Assembly (NCBI GenBank): GCA_001414485.1
Contig: LLEY01000049.1
Location: 186,001-250,000, forward strand
Direction: 5' to 3'
DNA length: 64,000 bases
Source: Calycina herbarum
Taxonomy: Eukaryota; Ascomycota; Leotiomycetes; Helotiales; Pezizellaceae
Shown here: one piece after another, positions 37,392 to 49,200 of the stretch
How the letters are laid out: each line of letters begins with the position of its first letter
How positions within the stretch are numbered: the stretch's first letter is position 1
Made by a program: the position numbers and the translations under genes
The notes under the pieces: model-generated
Told to the model about the DNA's origin: nothing
Databases searched by the model: none
What the model saw: only the letters and a program-made list of their open reading frames with translations

Positions 37392-38229
37392 TTACCATCT
37401 GCCCCTCCCCCCTCCACCGAACCCTCCTCCATAACCCCCACCACCATAACCTCGACCTCTTCCACCTCCACCTGAGGGACCCTCAGGTACTCTCTCGCCC
37501 CTTCTCCATTCGCCTGACGGGACCATTCCTTGACCAAAGTTTCCACCTCTAGGACCACCTCTTCCTCTAAAATTAAAACCATTTTCTCTCGGTCCCCCAA
37601 AACCACCTCTAGGACCAAAATCACCCATCCCTCTTCCCCCTCCAAACCCCCCTCTAGAAACATTTCCAGGCGGTGGAGCCACACTCCCATTTTCCAAAGG
37701 CGGTAAAATTGCACAAGAAACATAATCTCCAATCACAAACCTCGCATCCTGTAAAGTCTTCTCGGGTTCACCACTCAGTGGACCAGCCATTTGCCCACCA
37801 GCAACAATCTCAGCCTCGTCATCATCAGGTAGAATTGCCGGTCCTCCATCCCCAATCACTATACTTCCTAACTCCTTCATCATGTATCTACCAACTCCTG
37901 AGTTTGCGCCAGAGTTTCGCGTATCGGGGAAGATAAGACGGAATGCTAGACGCGTGCCAATTGCGGGATCTGGGAGGAGTGATGGGAGGGCGCTGGTGAG
38001 GAGGTGGGAGAGTTCGCGGAGGGTACATGTTTGCCATGTGTATATTTGGAGGTGAGGGGGGAGATCGGTGTTTGGTGTGAATTCGTCGAGTCTAAAATGG
38101 TTAGCCGTTTGTATACAGAAGCGCGAGGCTGAGAGTTATTTACCTGTGGAAACCGCCATTTCTGTAGAAGAGTTTGAGATGGAAGGGAGTGGTTGTTTGA
38201 CGATCAACTTTTATGGGCGAGGAAGCCAT
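37392..38229 (-). CDS. sap18: SAP18 family protein with Gly/Arg-rich tail
   Basis: Exons 38229-38144 and 38091-37392 (52-bp intron) give 261 residues. The ubiquitin-like SAP18 fold is recognisable: VDRQTTTPFHLKLFYRNGGF, FHRLDEFTP, LQIYTWQTCTLRELSHLL and LAFRLIFPD. DARFVIGDYVSCAILPP, the final strand, comes after an insert. The last 90 residues are a low-complexity G/R-rich tail with RGG-type repeats, which fungal SAP18 proteins often carry and which can bind RNA. SAP18 is part of Sin3-histone deacetylase assemblies and, in animals, of the splicing-linked ASAP complex. It is divergent from PRP18, another RNA-processing gene, across 369 bp. Confidence 0.93.
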
Positions 38230-38598
38230 GGTGGGATTTGAGGTTGGTATTTTTCGTACAGGTTGGCTATAAAAACATTGATTGGGCGAGGAATGCTGGA
38301 GGAGAGCTGGCGCAAAGTGACGATTTGGAGAAGATTTGGGATGCGCCTTGCCAAGAGCTTTCCCTCGGCCTCGTTGCGCCTAAAGGTTGACAACCTCTCA
38401 ACAGTTACATCTCATCTCGATAGTGAAATATTCTCCAAGAATTCAATTGCTCAGTCACTGAACTTTCGATCCAGTGAATTTTTGGTTGACAGCCTTTCGC
38501 TTGCCCACCTATACCTACCACCATCGATCGCCATCTACAAACCCTCGCGCACAACCACACCACCCAACTGCCGTTACACACACAGCTTATCCGCAATC
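38230..38598. promoter_or_regulatory. Bidirectional promoter region, SAP18 / PRP18
   Basis: A gap of 369 bp lies between outward-facing start codons. The frame of PRP18 stays open upstream to 38263, but the first part (MAIKTLIGRGML...) looks unlike PRP18. The ATG at 38599 has a good context and matches the family's start. Confidence 0.45.
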
Positions 38599-39679
38599 AT
38601 GGATTTCGCATCTCTCATGGCAAATGCGATCTCCAAATCGCGCCCGAATACTGAGACGGCAGATGCGCCCAAGAAGAAATACATGAAGAGATCAGAAGTC
38701 GAAGCACAACGACAAGCCGACTACGCTGCAGAACAGCGCCGAATTGAAGAAGAAAAGCAGGCGAAATACACACAAAAACGAAAGCGAGAAGAGGAAGAAT
38801 TAGAAGCCAACCGGGCACGAGAAATAAAACGAACGAAGCTCGCCGAAGAATCACGGATAACAAGAGAAGCCAGAGAAGCTGAAGAGGAAGCGGCGTGGAG
38901 GAAGAAATTGGGATTACCGGAATTGATCAAGGAGACTGAGGAAGAGGTTGAGGAGGATGATATTAAGGAGGATGAATTGATGGAGAAGTTGCGGGAGATG
39001 GGGCAACCTGCGAAGTTGTTTGGGGAGAGTCATAAGCAGAAGTTGAGGAGGTATAGGAAGTTGGGTATTGTTATGACGACGGGTCCTATTCCTACGTCTT
39101 TGGAATTGGTGGAGGAGAAGGATATGAAGGTTGATGAACTGCCGAAGGACGCTGAAGGGAGGAAGTTCTTGTTTAGACAATTGGCTTCGTATTTTACTAT
39201 GGTTTTAACGGAGTGGGAGGGGGCTCTGGACAAAGAGAAGAGGGACACTTTTGCTAGTAAGGCGGCTTATAATGCTATGGTCCAGAGCAAAGAGAATATG
39301 ACACCTGTAAGTTTGATTTTTCCCGAATTTCCCGAAGTATGCTAACAAAATCCAGCTCTTCCGAAAATTCGAAAAAGGGGACCTCGATGAAGGTGTTCTC
39401 GAACCCATAGTGGAAATTGTCAAAGCAGCCCAAGAACGAAGATATGTCGATGCAAACGACGGATATCTACGATTAAGTATCGGCAAGGCAGCATGGCCCA
39501 TTGGAGTTACCATGGTTGGTATTCACGAACGTAGTGCACGGGAGAAACTCCACGAGAGTGACAAGGGGCATGTTATGGGAGATGAAATCACACGCAAATT
39601 CTTGCAAAGTATCAAGAGATGCTTGAGTTTTGCACAAGTTAGGTGGCCCCCAGAGGATATCAGACAATTGATGGGTTGA
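38599..39679 (+). CDS. prp18: Pre-mRNA splicing factor PRP18
   Basis: Exons 38599-39306 and 39356-39679 (49-bp intron) give 343 residues. The N-terminal half is a long charged coiled coil (EAQRQADYAAEQRRIEEEKQ). The small PRP4-like motif follows: LREMGQPAKLFGESHKQKLR. The C-terminal helical Prp18 domain contains FTMVLTEWEGALDKEKRDTF and the conserved loop YLRLSIGKAAWPIGVTMVGI, followed by HERSAREKL. It acts in the second step of splicing, helping Slu7 and the U5 snRNP position the 3' splice site in the nucleus. Length and domain order are normal. Confidence 0.95.
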
Positions 39680-40515
39680 TTAGATGATTATTTGATAGCT
39701 AATATGATCACTGTACCCCTCTTCATTCTGGATCCGGAGCTACACATTAATAATAAAATTATCTGGTGGCTGAGTATTGGTGGGTTTGGTCGTTGTAGTT
39801 GGCGCCTTGGTTGTCGTGCGGACCTGAACTCCGGAATAGCACAGAGGAAGTACAGGCTCTACATTTACCATCAGTTCCAGCATCTTCAACAGTGGACGTT
39901 CGGGGAGTAAAATTCTTTCATTTTCTACCATGTTCTAGGATGAGGTGCATATGTTTTGGATGAGACAGACTCAGTAAGTCGATTCTTCACCTCGCCTCCT
40001 CTCACTTCCTTCCAAGCCTCAAATCTCAAACCTTCCAGTTCCAATCCCCCTTCTCTCACCTGCCATCTAAGGAACAGCGATATCCCACTCCAAGTGAAGA
40101 GTGTGTGCAATCTGAAGATCCTCTCCCCCTGAAGCAAAGTAGTATACAGCATAGGGAACCGCGGAGAAAGAATATAGGAAATGGAACTAGGCTTTTCTAG
40201 AGGAGTTACACTCTCTTTGGTAAGCCACCTTCCACATATTCACAGTTCATCGTCTTTCTCTCCTCCTCTTCACAAAACAACGGCTTATGCAGAGGCCAAG
40301 AGAAGATGTTTAATCCTTTGTCGGCAAATTGTCGCTGACAATCTCTTTTCTTTTCAATTCACTAATGTCCATTTGCCGCTAGCAGAAAATACCGGAATAA
40401 GACGGTGAGATGCATTTGCATTCTGCACTTAACCTCTCCACGTTCGACAATTGTCTTTGCCATGCGTTTTCTTTCTTAGGGTGTTCCAACATTCTATACC
40501 TCTCTTTGAAGTAAA
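39680..40515. other. Intergenic; contains a short Thr-rich minus-strand frame
   Basis: The minus-strand frame at 39931-39740 ends with CYSGVQVRTTTKAPTTTTKP, a mucin-like linker composition, but has no domain attached. Otherwise nothing is recognised. Confidence 0.3.
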
Positions 40516-41376
40516 ATGCATATAACTCTTGCAATAGCCATGGAGGCTATACTGCCTAATCTTGAGATTCCAGCTCTCATCACAATGGCTTTTCTCTTTC
40601 CAAAGCTAGGCCGGAGAGGCATCACGGCGTTACGACACACGCTCCCGGTATATGTTTCGGTTTATTCCTCTCTATTTTCAAGCCTAACGCTAATTCTTCG
40701 TCCGCCTCCATAGACTACAGCTCTTCGACCACTTCATTCTGTTGTGATACATGCAAAGCTCGACCCGAAGTCGGATAAACATAAGTCAATCATCGATGCA
40801 CTTGGACGACAACCCGCCAGCGCGAGCATACCCCTCGAGACTCAACAAGAAATCGGAGAACTCATCACTGGTGAATTGGCGAATCCTTTGGAGAAGCTCG
40901 AACGAGGAAAGGATACGCTTTTTGGACCACACTCGGCAATTAAATTCGTTCAAGACTTGTTCGACGAAATTCGCACTCTGGAAAAACGTCACAATAATCT
41001 GGAAGAACGCTACGGTCATCTAAGCAACCATCTTGGCCGGGTAACAGGCTTCTTAACTGCCCAGGAGGTGCTCGTTACAGTCAATAACTGGGCGAAAGTT
41101 TTTGGTGTCAGGGGAAAACTCATACCAGACTTGCACATCGACGGGTTGAGCGTCCAAACGAGGCGAAACGAAAGGGGCCACCTTATCGAAGCTCGCCATT
41201 TCCTTGAATTCACCAGCTACATGGAAAAAGAAGGCACAACGTACAAGGGATCCCAGCGAGAAAACAGAACGAAGTTTCTTGGGATTAAAGATGTGTTGTT
41301 TGAAGCCCTCTGTGGTGTTACTGCGAAGGAAGCAGAGCAGTGGTTTAATTGGGAGTGGAAGGATTCTAGGTGTTAG
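40516..41376 (+). CDS. Hypothetical protein, probably truncated by a frameshift
   Basis: Exons 40516-40647 and 40714-41376 (66-bp intron, phase 0) encode 264 residues. Helical, charged sequence dominates (FVQDLFDEIRTLEKRHNNLE), followed by LTAQEVLVTVNNWAKVFGVR. No family is recognised. The frame ends at TAG 41374, but a coherent, helical frame begins at 41370 and runs to 41843 (VLERVSEALNNRAFLAKHLH). A one-base indel near 41368 would join them into a protein of about 420 residues. I tested intron acceptors by phase in the next 110 bp and found none that fits, so a frameshift or sequencing error is more likely than splicing. Confidence 0.5.
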
Positions 41377-41843
41377 AAAGAGTATCGGAGGCGCTCAACA
41401 ACCGTGCTTTTCTTGCCAAACACCTACACGAAGACATTTGTAATCCGAAGTCGACGTACAACAAAGGATTCAAAGATTTGCGCGACAAGTTGAACTCTGC
41501 TTGCTCGGAGGGCACCAAATCGCTATCATCGGATGACACCAAATCGCCACCAAGTAACCCCGAAGAAGAGGTGATCCAAGCTCTTAACCATTTATGCCGA
41601 ACCCCCCCTAAGGTCCCTCGAGAACAGTATTTGTCGGATGCTCTTGCCAACAGAGACAAAAAGGCCAAAAAGGTCAAGAAAGGCAAAGAAGACAAAAGTT
41701 TCGAGAACAGTGGTGCAAAGGAAAAGTTGGGGTCTGTCTGGCAGGAAAGGAGATATTTCATAGAGAGGGCATTAGGAGATAAATGGATGTGGTGGAAGAT
41801 AGAGATAGAAAGGATGAAGAGCACAGAAAACAACGGAAAATAG
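41377..41843 (+). pseudogene. Probable downstream part of the frameshifted hypothetical gene
   Basis: The open frame of 157 codons (from 41370) is rich in Lys, Asp and Glu. It includes SACSEGTKSLSSDDTKSPPS and a basic run (DKKAKKVKKGKEDK). It ends FIERALGDKWMWWKIEIERM. Its composition continues that of the upstream exon. It would be translated only if the frame is restored. Confidence 0.35.
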
Positions 41844-42137
41844 GGGAAGTATTCGCTTGTGAGGGCTCTCGATGTATGAGGACCCTGATTACATCGGGGA
41901 ATATAAGGAAATTTGCTTGTTTTAACTAGATTATACGTCAAAATAAGTATTGTAATTAAAGTTCTCTACTCTGCCAGTTCCCATGTGAGACATCATCGGT
42001 GATACAGTATAGAAATTATGGTTGAGTAAATAGTGATGTTATAGTGCCGGGAGACTAGGAAAAGGACACCCTGCAATTCTATCAATTGGTGACTGCTCTT
42101 TGAAGCGGGGAAGCAAGGTAACTTACAAAGCTTGAAA

Positions 42138-42470
42138 TCAAGTACGAACAACCTTCTTCTCCTCATCCTTGTCCTCGTAAGCCTTAGCACCCCCCCCCAG
42201 GAGCGTTCGCAAAGTCATCCTCCTTGGACTCCTCTTCCTCCCTAACAGCTTCCTGTTGTCTTGGTGACCTTTGAATTGGTATCGGCCTTGGGGACCTTGG
42301 CAGCCTTTGGCTTGGGGGTCGATTTTGCTTGTGCGGGGGCGCTTCGCCTTCGCTAGAGTACTGTCATCACCATCCTTCTTCTGGTTGATGTCACGGCGGA
42401 TCTGGCCATAACGGACTCGGGCGGTGGAACCTGTGTTGTAACCAGTCTCGGCGGCGACAGCCTTCCCCAA
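42138..42470 (-). CDS. Possible remnant of a small DNA-binding-type protein
   Basis: The frame reads VAAETGYNTGSTARVRYGQI near its start, which resembles short helical motifs of fungal nuclear proteins (TGY-x-S-x-R-x-RY-x-x-I). A Lys/Arg-rich region with a nuclear-signal look (KAKRPRTSKIDPQAK) follows. A run of nine C on the plus strand (about 42191-42199) suggests an indel, and downstream sequence loses any pattern. It may be a decayed gene. Confidence 0.3.
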   Translation of the reverse strand: MGKAVAAETGYNTGSTARVRYGQIRRDINQKKDGDDSTLAKAKRPRTSKIDPQAKGCQGPQGRYQFKGHQDNRKLLGRKRSPRRMTLRTLLGGGAKAYEDKDEEKKVVRT

Positions 42471-42642
42471 TCTCCATGGTGAGTAAGATGTGAATGAAAT
42501 GAAGTCTTATACCGTCTTTTCTCTCTTCGCCTTGAATAGCCTATCGTACGCTAATTTAAGCGTAGTATAAGGCTGCCTGCCATCTTCCACTCTTTTTACC
42601 TCCACAACCAACAATACCTTCTCCAACAATATCACCCCTAAT

Positions 42643-42780
42643 ATGGCCGATCAATCCTCCAACCCTCGAAAACGCAAGAGACCTCGAGTACTCGCTCCTA
42701 CAATGCAAAACGCCGATCCTTTCAACAGCCCTCCCAACATCCTAAAATGGCGTGAGACGTTATTTAGGTACAACGACCCA
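42643..42780 (+). other. Short open frame with nuclear-signal-like start
   Basis: MADQSSNPRKRKRPRVLAPT starts a frame that loses protein-like character after about 45 residues. It could be a first exon or a truncated gene. No family is recognised. Confidence 0.2.
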
Positions 42781-43032
42781 AGTTACCTGACCGCCTGTTG
42801 GTTTAGTCGTCGTTGTTTTGCTCGTTGTGGTAGGTTTCTTCGAGGTGGTGGTTTTGACAGTCCTCGATTCTGGTTCCGTTATGGTAATTGTAGGACCAGG
42901 ACGAGTGATCGTAGTGGTTTCTTGGGCAATCTGGTTTCTGTCGGTTATTTTCGAACATGCATTTGTTGTAAATCTTAGCAGGGGTCCAGGGCAGAGCCTC
43001 CATACTGTCCAACTTCCCCACGCTACTACTCT
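42760..43032 (-). other. Thr-rich (mucin-like) open frame without start codon
   Basis: 91 codons on the minus strand read TTTITRPGPTITITEPESRT and then KTTTSKKPTTTSKTTTTKPT, as in linkers of fungal wall or carbohydrate-binding proteins. Upstream cysteines (RLCPGP, NACSKI) are compatible with a small extracellular domain. No ATG, signal peptide or clear splice link was found, so this may be an exon or a gene fragment. Confidence 0.3.
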
Positions 43033-43358
43033 TTATCCAAAGATATCGACATTCAAAAAACAGATCAACAACAGCACATCTCTACCATTCTTCTCAGTGT
43101 TTTAGTATTTCAACTATCAATCATGGCAGAAAACAATCCTAATTTGCTAGGCTTGGACTTCGTGGCAAATGTACTCCAGCCGATTCAGTTGGTCGTATGG
43201 GGGGAGCTTGCTGCATGCGTGATCTGTAGCAAGATAGATGCTACCAATTTGCAGCAGACTATTTCCAAATGAATTGCCGTAATTGTCTCCCGAGTTTTCA
43301 CGCAAAACGTCGATTCTCGACTACTCTCTTCTACTTCTTGCCTCCAACCTACCTCTCA

Positions 43359-43392
43359 CCTACCTACCTACCTACCTACCTACCTACCTACT
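43359..43392. repeat. Microsatellite (tacc)n
   Basis: About eight uninterrupted copies of the 4-bp unit occur, preceded by related acctacctctcacc. It lies at the edge where sequence becomes repeat-rich. Confidence 0.9.
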
Positions 43393-43499
43393 ATACGACT
43401 TACGAAACCTGTGTCTACCTACCTTTTGTTTCCATGCCCTCCGAAGGGCCCATCAACCCTGGGACCCATATACGAGCTGTGACTAGTTAGGACTATATT

Positions 43500-44671
43500 G
43501 AAAACAAGGGAGCTACCTAGAAGAAGGGAAAACAGGGCTATAATGTAGGAGTCATTCATTCATAAGTGGAATTGGGAGTGTGGTATGCATAGCATAGCAG
43601 GATAGGTAGGACGAGCGGACAGGTAAGGCAGGCAGGTGTAGAAGGAGAGTCGTGGTTGTGAGGTTGTTAAGTAAAGGGATTTTGAGAGGACTCAGATACT
43701 ATGCTTTTGGTTTATGCGTTTCATTCTTTTGTCTCACACGGAGTAAGACTCCTAACATCTATTAGAATATAGAGAACCCTAATTTTTGTATTTATCTCTA
43801 GAAATGCTTGGCCTAGGACTTAGTCCTACGGTCAGCCGTCCTACGATAGTTATTGACTTATATAAGACGTTAAAAGGAATAAACAAACAAACAATCAATC
43901 AATCTCCCGAGTTTCAAGTCATTTTATGACATTGTATCCGTAGTTAGCGGCGGAGAATTTAACCAAGATTGGACGTCTATTCCTGGCTCAGAGGGCGAAG
44001 GGAGGGCGAGTCAATCAAGCGCGCTACTAGAATAGTCGCCTACTGAAATTTAAGACCCTCTTAACTAAGATCTTATATACTAATAACCAGAAGCGCTTAA
44101 TATCCTCTAATCGAAGATCATAGGCGGTAGTATGATGCCAAGGCATAGAGGTCTCTTCTCGGTCTCTATAATGTTAGGTTTCACCGCAACAAGAATCTCG
44201 ACCTTTCAGAACGGCAGGAGAGAAAAGAAATAAGCTAACATATTACAACTCTTATTAGCTATACTTGAGAAGCTCTAATTCTTATACCCTAGTATTTCTC
44301 TGAGGCGGCTAAAATTATATACTGAAATAGATGTTGGAATATATTAGTAAGAGGAGGAGTAAGGCCAAAAGCTATAATAACTCATTAATTCCTTCTGTAT
44401 ATTCTTTTAAATCGCCTTTCTTTAGAAGGCATAAGAAATATCTACTCACTCGTCGCTTTCTTCTATCTCCTTCATTTGAACGTTGAACGTTCATTCCCGA
44501 GGTTACCGCCTGGTAAAATCTAATCTAGCCTCTCACGAATCGTCTTATTCGAGCTGAACGCTAAGCTTTCAAAAACCAATTAACGCACTTATTATAACGA
44601 ATTATAATATTTCTTCATTCAAATCAAGATAGGTGGGTCTCTTATACTTTAAGAATTTTTTTATAAGCTGA
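43500..44671. other. Left flank of the repeat block; older decayed repeat
   Basis: Sequence becomes TA-rich with stops in all frames from about 43780. The part next to 44671 continues across the retrotransposon into 50601 onward (minus-strand reading FDQLIKKFLKYKRPTYL across the empty site). The chromovirus therefore inserted into an already present, now unreadable repeat. Confidence 0.5.
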
Positions 44672-44676
44672 TCAAA

Positions 44677-45005
44677 TGTTACGGACCTGGCCACCGCCGA
44701 GCACGTGACTCGCGTACGGCTGCTCGCCGGCGTCCGCAAAGCCTGCCATTCCTGGCCTGGCCTAGAACCATTCCTACCTAGGCCAGGAACCATTTCTACA
44801 AACGGATCGACATTCCTATAACTTATCGATTCCTTGGCTATCTCTATATTATAGGACTTCTAGAAGTCTCCTCTTTCCTTCTCTTCTCTTCTATAGCTTT
44901 AGATCTTTAATTAAACCACCTCTTACTTCTCTGATTATCCGCTATACCTGTGTATACTATAGGTAAGGATAACTACTAGAGGGCTAGTAGATTAGGTTTG
45001 TTACA
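44677..45005 (+). repeat. 5' LTR of the chromovirus
   Basis: 329 bp, TGTTACGG...TTTGTTACA. It contains the palindromic gagcacgtgactc (E-box cacgtg). It is matched by 50267-50595 and 57960-58288. Confidence 0.93.
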
Positions 45006-45223
45006 TTATCTAAAGCTCCCTTCTTCTCTCTATTTACTACTGCTCCTAGGAAGGATTAGAATATCCGTTGCGATTCTAACACAACACCTACAGTCTATAT
45101 AGACCACCCGTAGATACTACCAGCGCCTTATATAGCCCCGCGTACCCGCGCCCACCACCGTACACAAGAGCCTAGGGCTCTTCCACCTATACCCTCTGTC
45201 TTTACAACTAAGTCGTCTATAAC

Positions 45224-46193
45224 GATGTCTGCCGACCAGCCTACGGACGCTCAACAGCTCGCTATAGCCCTGAAACAGGTCTGCCTACTGCGAGAACAAC
45301 TAGACGATGTCTATACCCCTCTACGAGGGAATACCCTGTCTGAAACTGGACAACACAGGTCGTTTACAGTTAAGCTTAAGGATACTAAGCCCCTAACAGA
45401 TAGCTCGTCTCTAACCTTCAATAACTAAAAGATCTAGATTAAGGATAAGTTCCTTATCAACGCCTCTATGTTTAAGCTAGAGGAAGCAAAGATAGCTTAC
45501 GTTTTTAACTATACAGCTGATATTACTTAGAAGCATCTCGTGCCCCGTTACTAGAAGGGACCTAAGCCGTTTTAGTCTATAAAAGAAATAATCGTATATC
45601 TTACGAATATCCTAAAGAACCTGTTCGAAGCGTAGGACGCCTATATCGAATTCCGCCGGCTCGTTATAAGAGATGACGAGACTTTCGCAACCTTCTATAC
45701 TCGCTTCTTATACCTTATAGGCACTAGACGGATCCCGACAGACGACTTACAGCCCGACTTATATGATAAGCTTACGCCACCTCTATAATAGTCCGTCTTA
45801 CTATTCTTAGACGTCCTGCTTATAAGTACAGCCCTAGCAAACAAGTGTCGACTTGTTGATAAGAACTTACGAAGACTTCAGCTCCGTAGAAGTAACTTAT
45901 AGACCGCTCGTCTTACCCCCTAGCCCGCAACTGCTACTACTACCTCCCGCCCAGCTAGAACTTTCACTACTACTTAAACTGCGTTCTATATAACCTCCTC
46001 TACCCCAGCCCCCCGCCTTTACAGACTATTACATGAACCAACGCCTGCCTATAAGGAACCGGACGACGCCTGCTTCAAGTGTAAGAGGACTAGGCACTAT
46101 GCCTACGAATGCCCTAAGAACTCTAAGCCTATTACAGACGTTAATAAGCTTGCGAAGCCTACGTCCGACTTAGAACAGTCGGAAAACGACTAA
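45224..46193 (+). pseudogene. gag remnant with CCHC knuckle
   Basis: It starts MSADQPTDAQQLAIALKQVC and stays open for 67 codons before the first TAG-type breaks. The body matches a capsid-type gag (ETFATFYTRFLYLIGTRRIP). A CX2CX4HX4C zinc knuckle (CFKCKRTRHYAYEC) lies at about 46071-46112. Many in-frame TAG codons and a few TAA prevent translation. Confidence 0.85.
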
Positions 46194-46259
46194 GTCTAGG
46201 GAAAGTCTCCCCCCTAGGCTTGCTTTACCGAGGTCCTAGCTAGTTAGCCATCGATCTAA

Positions 46260-49200
46260 GTCAGCTACTTAGAGGAAAACAGTTTACGGTCTCTTATAAC
46301 TTAGTCTATAATAGATACGGATTTAAAACCTCTGCTCTAGCTAACACTAGAGTAAACGGCTTTGTACTTATTAGTACAAAGTTCGCTTAGGGGCTAGCTT
46401 GCTTCTTCCCTTTAACTATTTATACTCTTCCTACTCCTATTATAGTTCGTAGCTTTGACGGACAGAGTCGACAGTCCGCGGACCGCTATATTATTCTTTA
46501 CTTATACATAGACGGCTATAAACAGTATAACGTCCCTATAGTCCTCCTTAATACTAGCTATTAGAACCTTATTCTTAGACATATATAGTTTAACTAGTTT
46601 AATATATAACTTAACCCCCGCTAACGACGACTTATATAGCCTACAGATCTCCCTCCTTCTCCTAACCTTGTCTAGCTACGCCTCCTAGATCCTAGGATCC
46701 TATAGACTCGGCCCTTAAACCTAGATCACTAAGCTGACGCGGATCGCCGCGATTAGGCCCTAGAAGAACAGGTCGTACGCAAATACTAGGAAGACCCGCA
46801 ACTGTCCGTAAGCCGTATCGACGAGCTACCAGTCCCTCGGATCCTAGCGCGCCCGCCTACTATACCCCTAGCCGTACGTCATAGCGAGTACTAGGACCGC
46901 CAAAACAACTTACGAAATATAAACCGCGCTCTTACAGGTTTAGATATCTATAAAGCCTCTATAGCGCGCCCGAAACGTATACGCCTCGACCTGCCACCGG
47001 TAGACATCGCTATCATCGGTACTACTATATATCGCCGTAACCTATAAGACCCTAAAGCTACAGCCTTTAGTACCTCTCTTTATAAGATCGATTACTTAAT
47101 AGAAAAAAAGCTTATAGATTAAAAAGACGACTTACAGGTCTAAGAAAGCCTCTCTAGAGCCTATTAAGATCTCGTAGACGTTTTCTTTAAAGCTGCGTCT
47201 AATACTCTTCTCCCTCGTCGCCTATATAACTACAAGATCGAACTTATAGACGAGAACGCAGACGACTTGTCCTATAGCCCCCTCCGCCACTAGTCAACAG
47301 ACGAGCTCCAAGCTATAAAATAATACCTTATTAAGAACCTTTATAAAGGTTTTATTAAGGCTAGCTAAGCCCTCTTTACAGCCCCGATTCTCTTTATTAA
47401 GAAGTCTAACAGCTCTCTACAGTTCTATATTAATTACTATAAGCTAAATAACCTAACCTATAAGAACTAGTATCCTCTTCTGTTAATCGACGAAACTCTT
47501 ACTCGTCTAGGTAAGGCTTGTATCTTTATAAAGCTAGATATATAACAAGCTTTTTACCGGATTCGGATTAACCCTAAGTCTAAGGAACTAACAACGTTCT
47601 AGACCTGTTATAGAGCCTATAAGTATAAAGTTATACCTTTTAGACTAACTAACAGACCTATAATATATCAACGGTTTATAAACGACGTACTCTTCGACTA
47701 TTTAGACGACTTTTATACTACCTACCTTAATAATATTCTTATTTACTCCGAGAACGAGCTAGACTATTAGGAACACGTCTATAAGGTCCTTTTATAGCTT
47801 TGTAAAGCTAGCTTATAAGCTAATATTAAGAAATCTAAGTTTAACGTTACTTATACGAAGTACCTAGGCTTCTATATAAGCACTAACAGGATTAAAGTAG
47901 ACCTAGAAAAGACAGAAACGATCTATAACTAGGAACGCTCTATTATAGTCTATAGTGTTTAGTCCTTTCTTAGCTTTTATAACTTCTACTAGAAGTTTAT
48001 TCTTAACTACGGACGAGTCGTACGCCTGTTAACAGCTCTAACTCGTAAAGACCAGCCGTTTTAGTAGACACCTGCTTATTAGAACGCCTTCTCCGAGCTG
48101 AAGGCCTGGCTTATTAATACACCTCTTCTTATACACTTTAATCTATAATACGAGTCTATAGTTAAGACCGATTCCTCTAACGGCGTCCTTAGCGATATAC
48201 TCCTTCAGTTACAGCCGAGTTAAGAGTGGTACTCTATAGCTTACTTCTTTAAGACAATAATACCTGCTAAGATTAACTACCCGATTTATAATAAAGAGAT
48301 ACTAGCTATTATACGTTCTCTAGAAGCCTAGAGACCTAAGCTCGAAGAGTCTCTACACCGGATACGGGTCGTTTTAGACTATAAAGCTCTTAAGTACTTT
48401 ATAACAACTAAAGCCTTATCTAGCCGATAAGCCCGCTAAGCTAAAACCCTCTCTCGATTTAACTTCCTACTTACTTATAAGCCTAGTAGCTAGAATCGAG
48501 CAGATTCCCTTACTTACCGGGACTAAGAAGTAGATAGTTAAATAGTAATAAAGATATCTACTTATACGTAAGTCCTCTTATAGCCTAAGAATCTCGACTC
48601 GCGGATTATTACGGACCTAGACTTAGACCCTTCCGTAGATATTACACCTGTTAGAGTAGCCGACAGACTATACGACTTAATTAACGATATCCTATAGGCT
48701 AATCGTACGAGTACGAGCCTTAACGCTCTCCGCTAGTACGCTACGGACGAACGCCCTGGCTAGACAACCTATAACGGCCTCTTACTATACTAAGAACAGC
48801 TTATCCTACTCGAGGACGACGATCTTAAAGTACGCTTACTAAGCGAGGTTTATAATCAAGTCTCGGTAGCCTACCCTAGACAATCTAAGACCCTAAAGCT
48901 AGTTACGGACTGCTACTACTAGCTGCACCTTTGTTCGGATATACAACGATTCGTCTATAACTGCTAGACCTGCCGTCGCTCTTATATACTGCGAGACCGC
49001 CCCTCTAGACTCCTCAACCCCTTGCCTATCCTAGATCGCCTATAGCAACATATATTAGTTGATTTTAAGGAATTCCCTCTTAACAAGTCTAGGATAGATA
49101 TAATTATTATCTTTATCTACTAGCTAAGTAAGAGATCTGTCTCTATCCCTTATCTAAAGACTATAGACGTAAAAAAGACTACGCGGATCTACCTCGACTA

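Noticed and set aside
38263..38598. N-terminal extension of PRP18 from 38263
   Set aside because: The extra 112 codons look like untranslated leader and overlap the SAP18 promoter. The ATG at 38599 begins the family-like sequence (DFASLMANAISKS).
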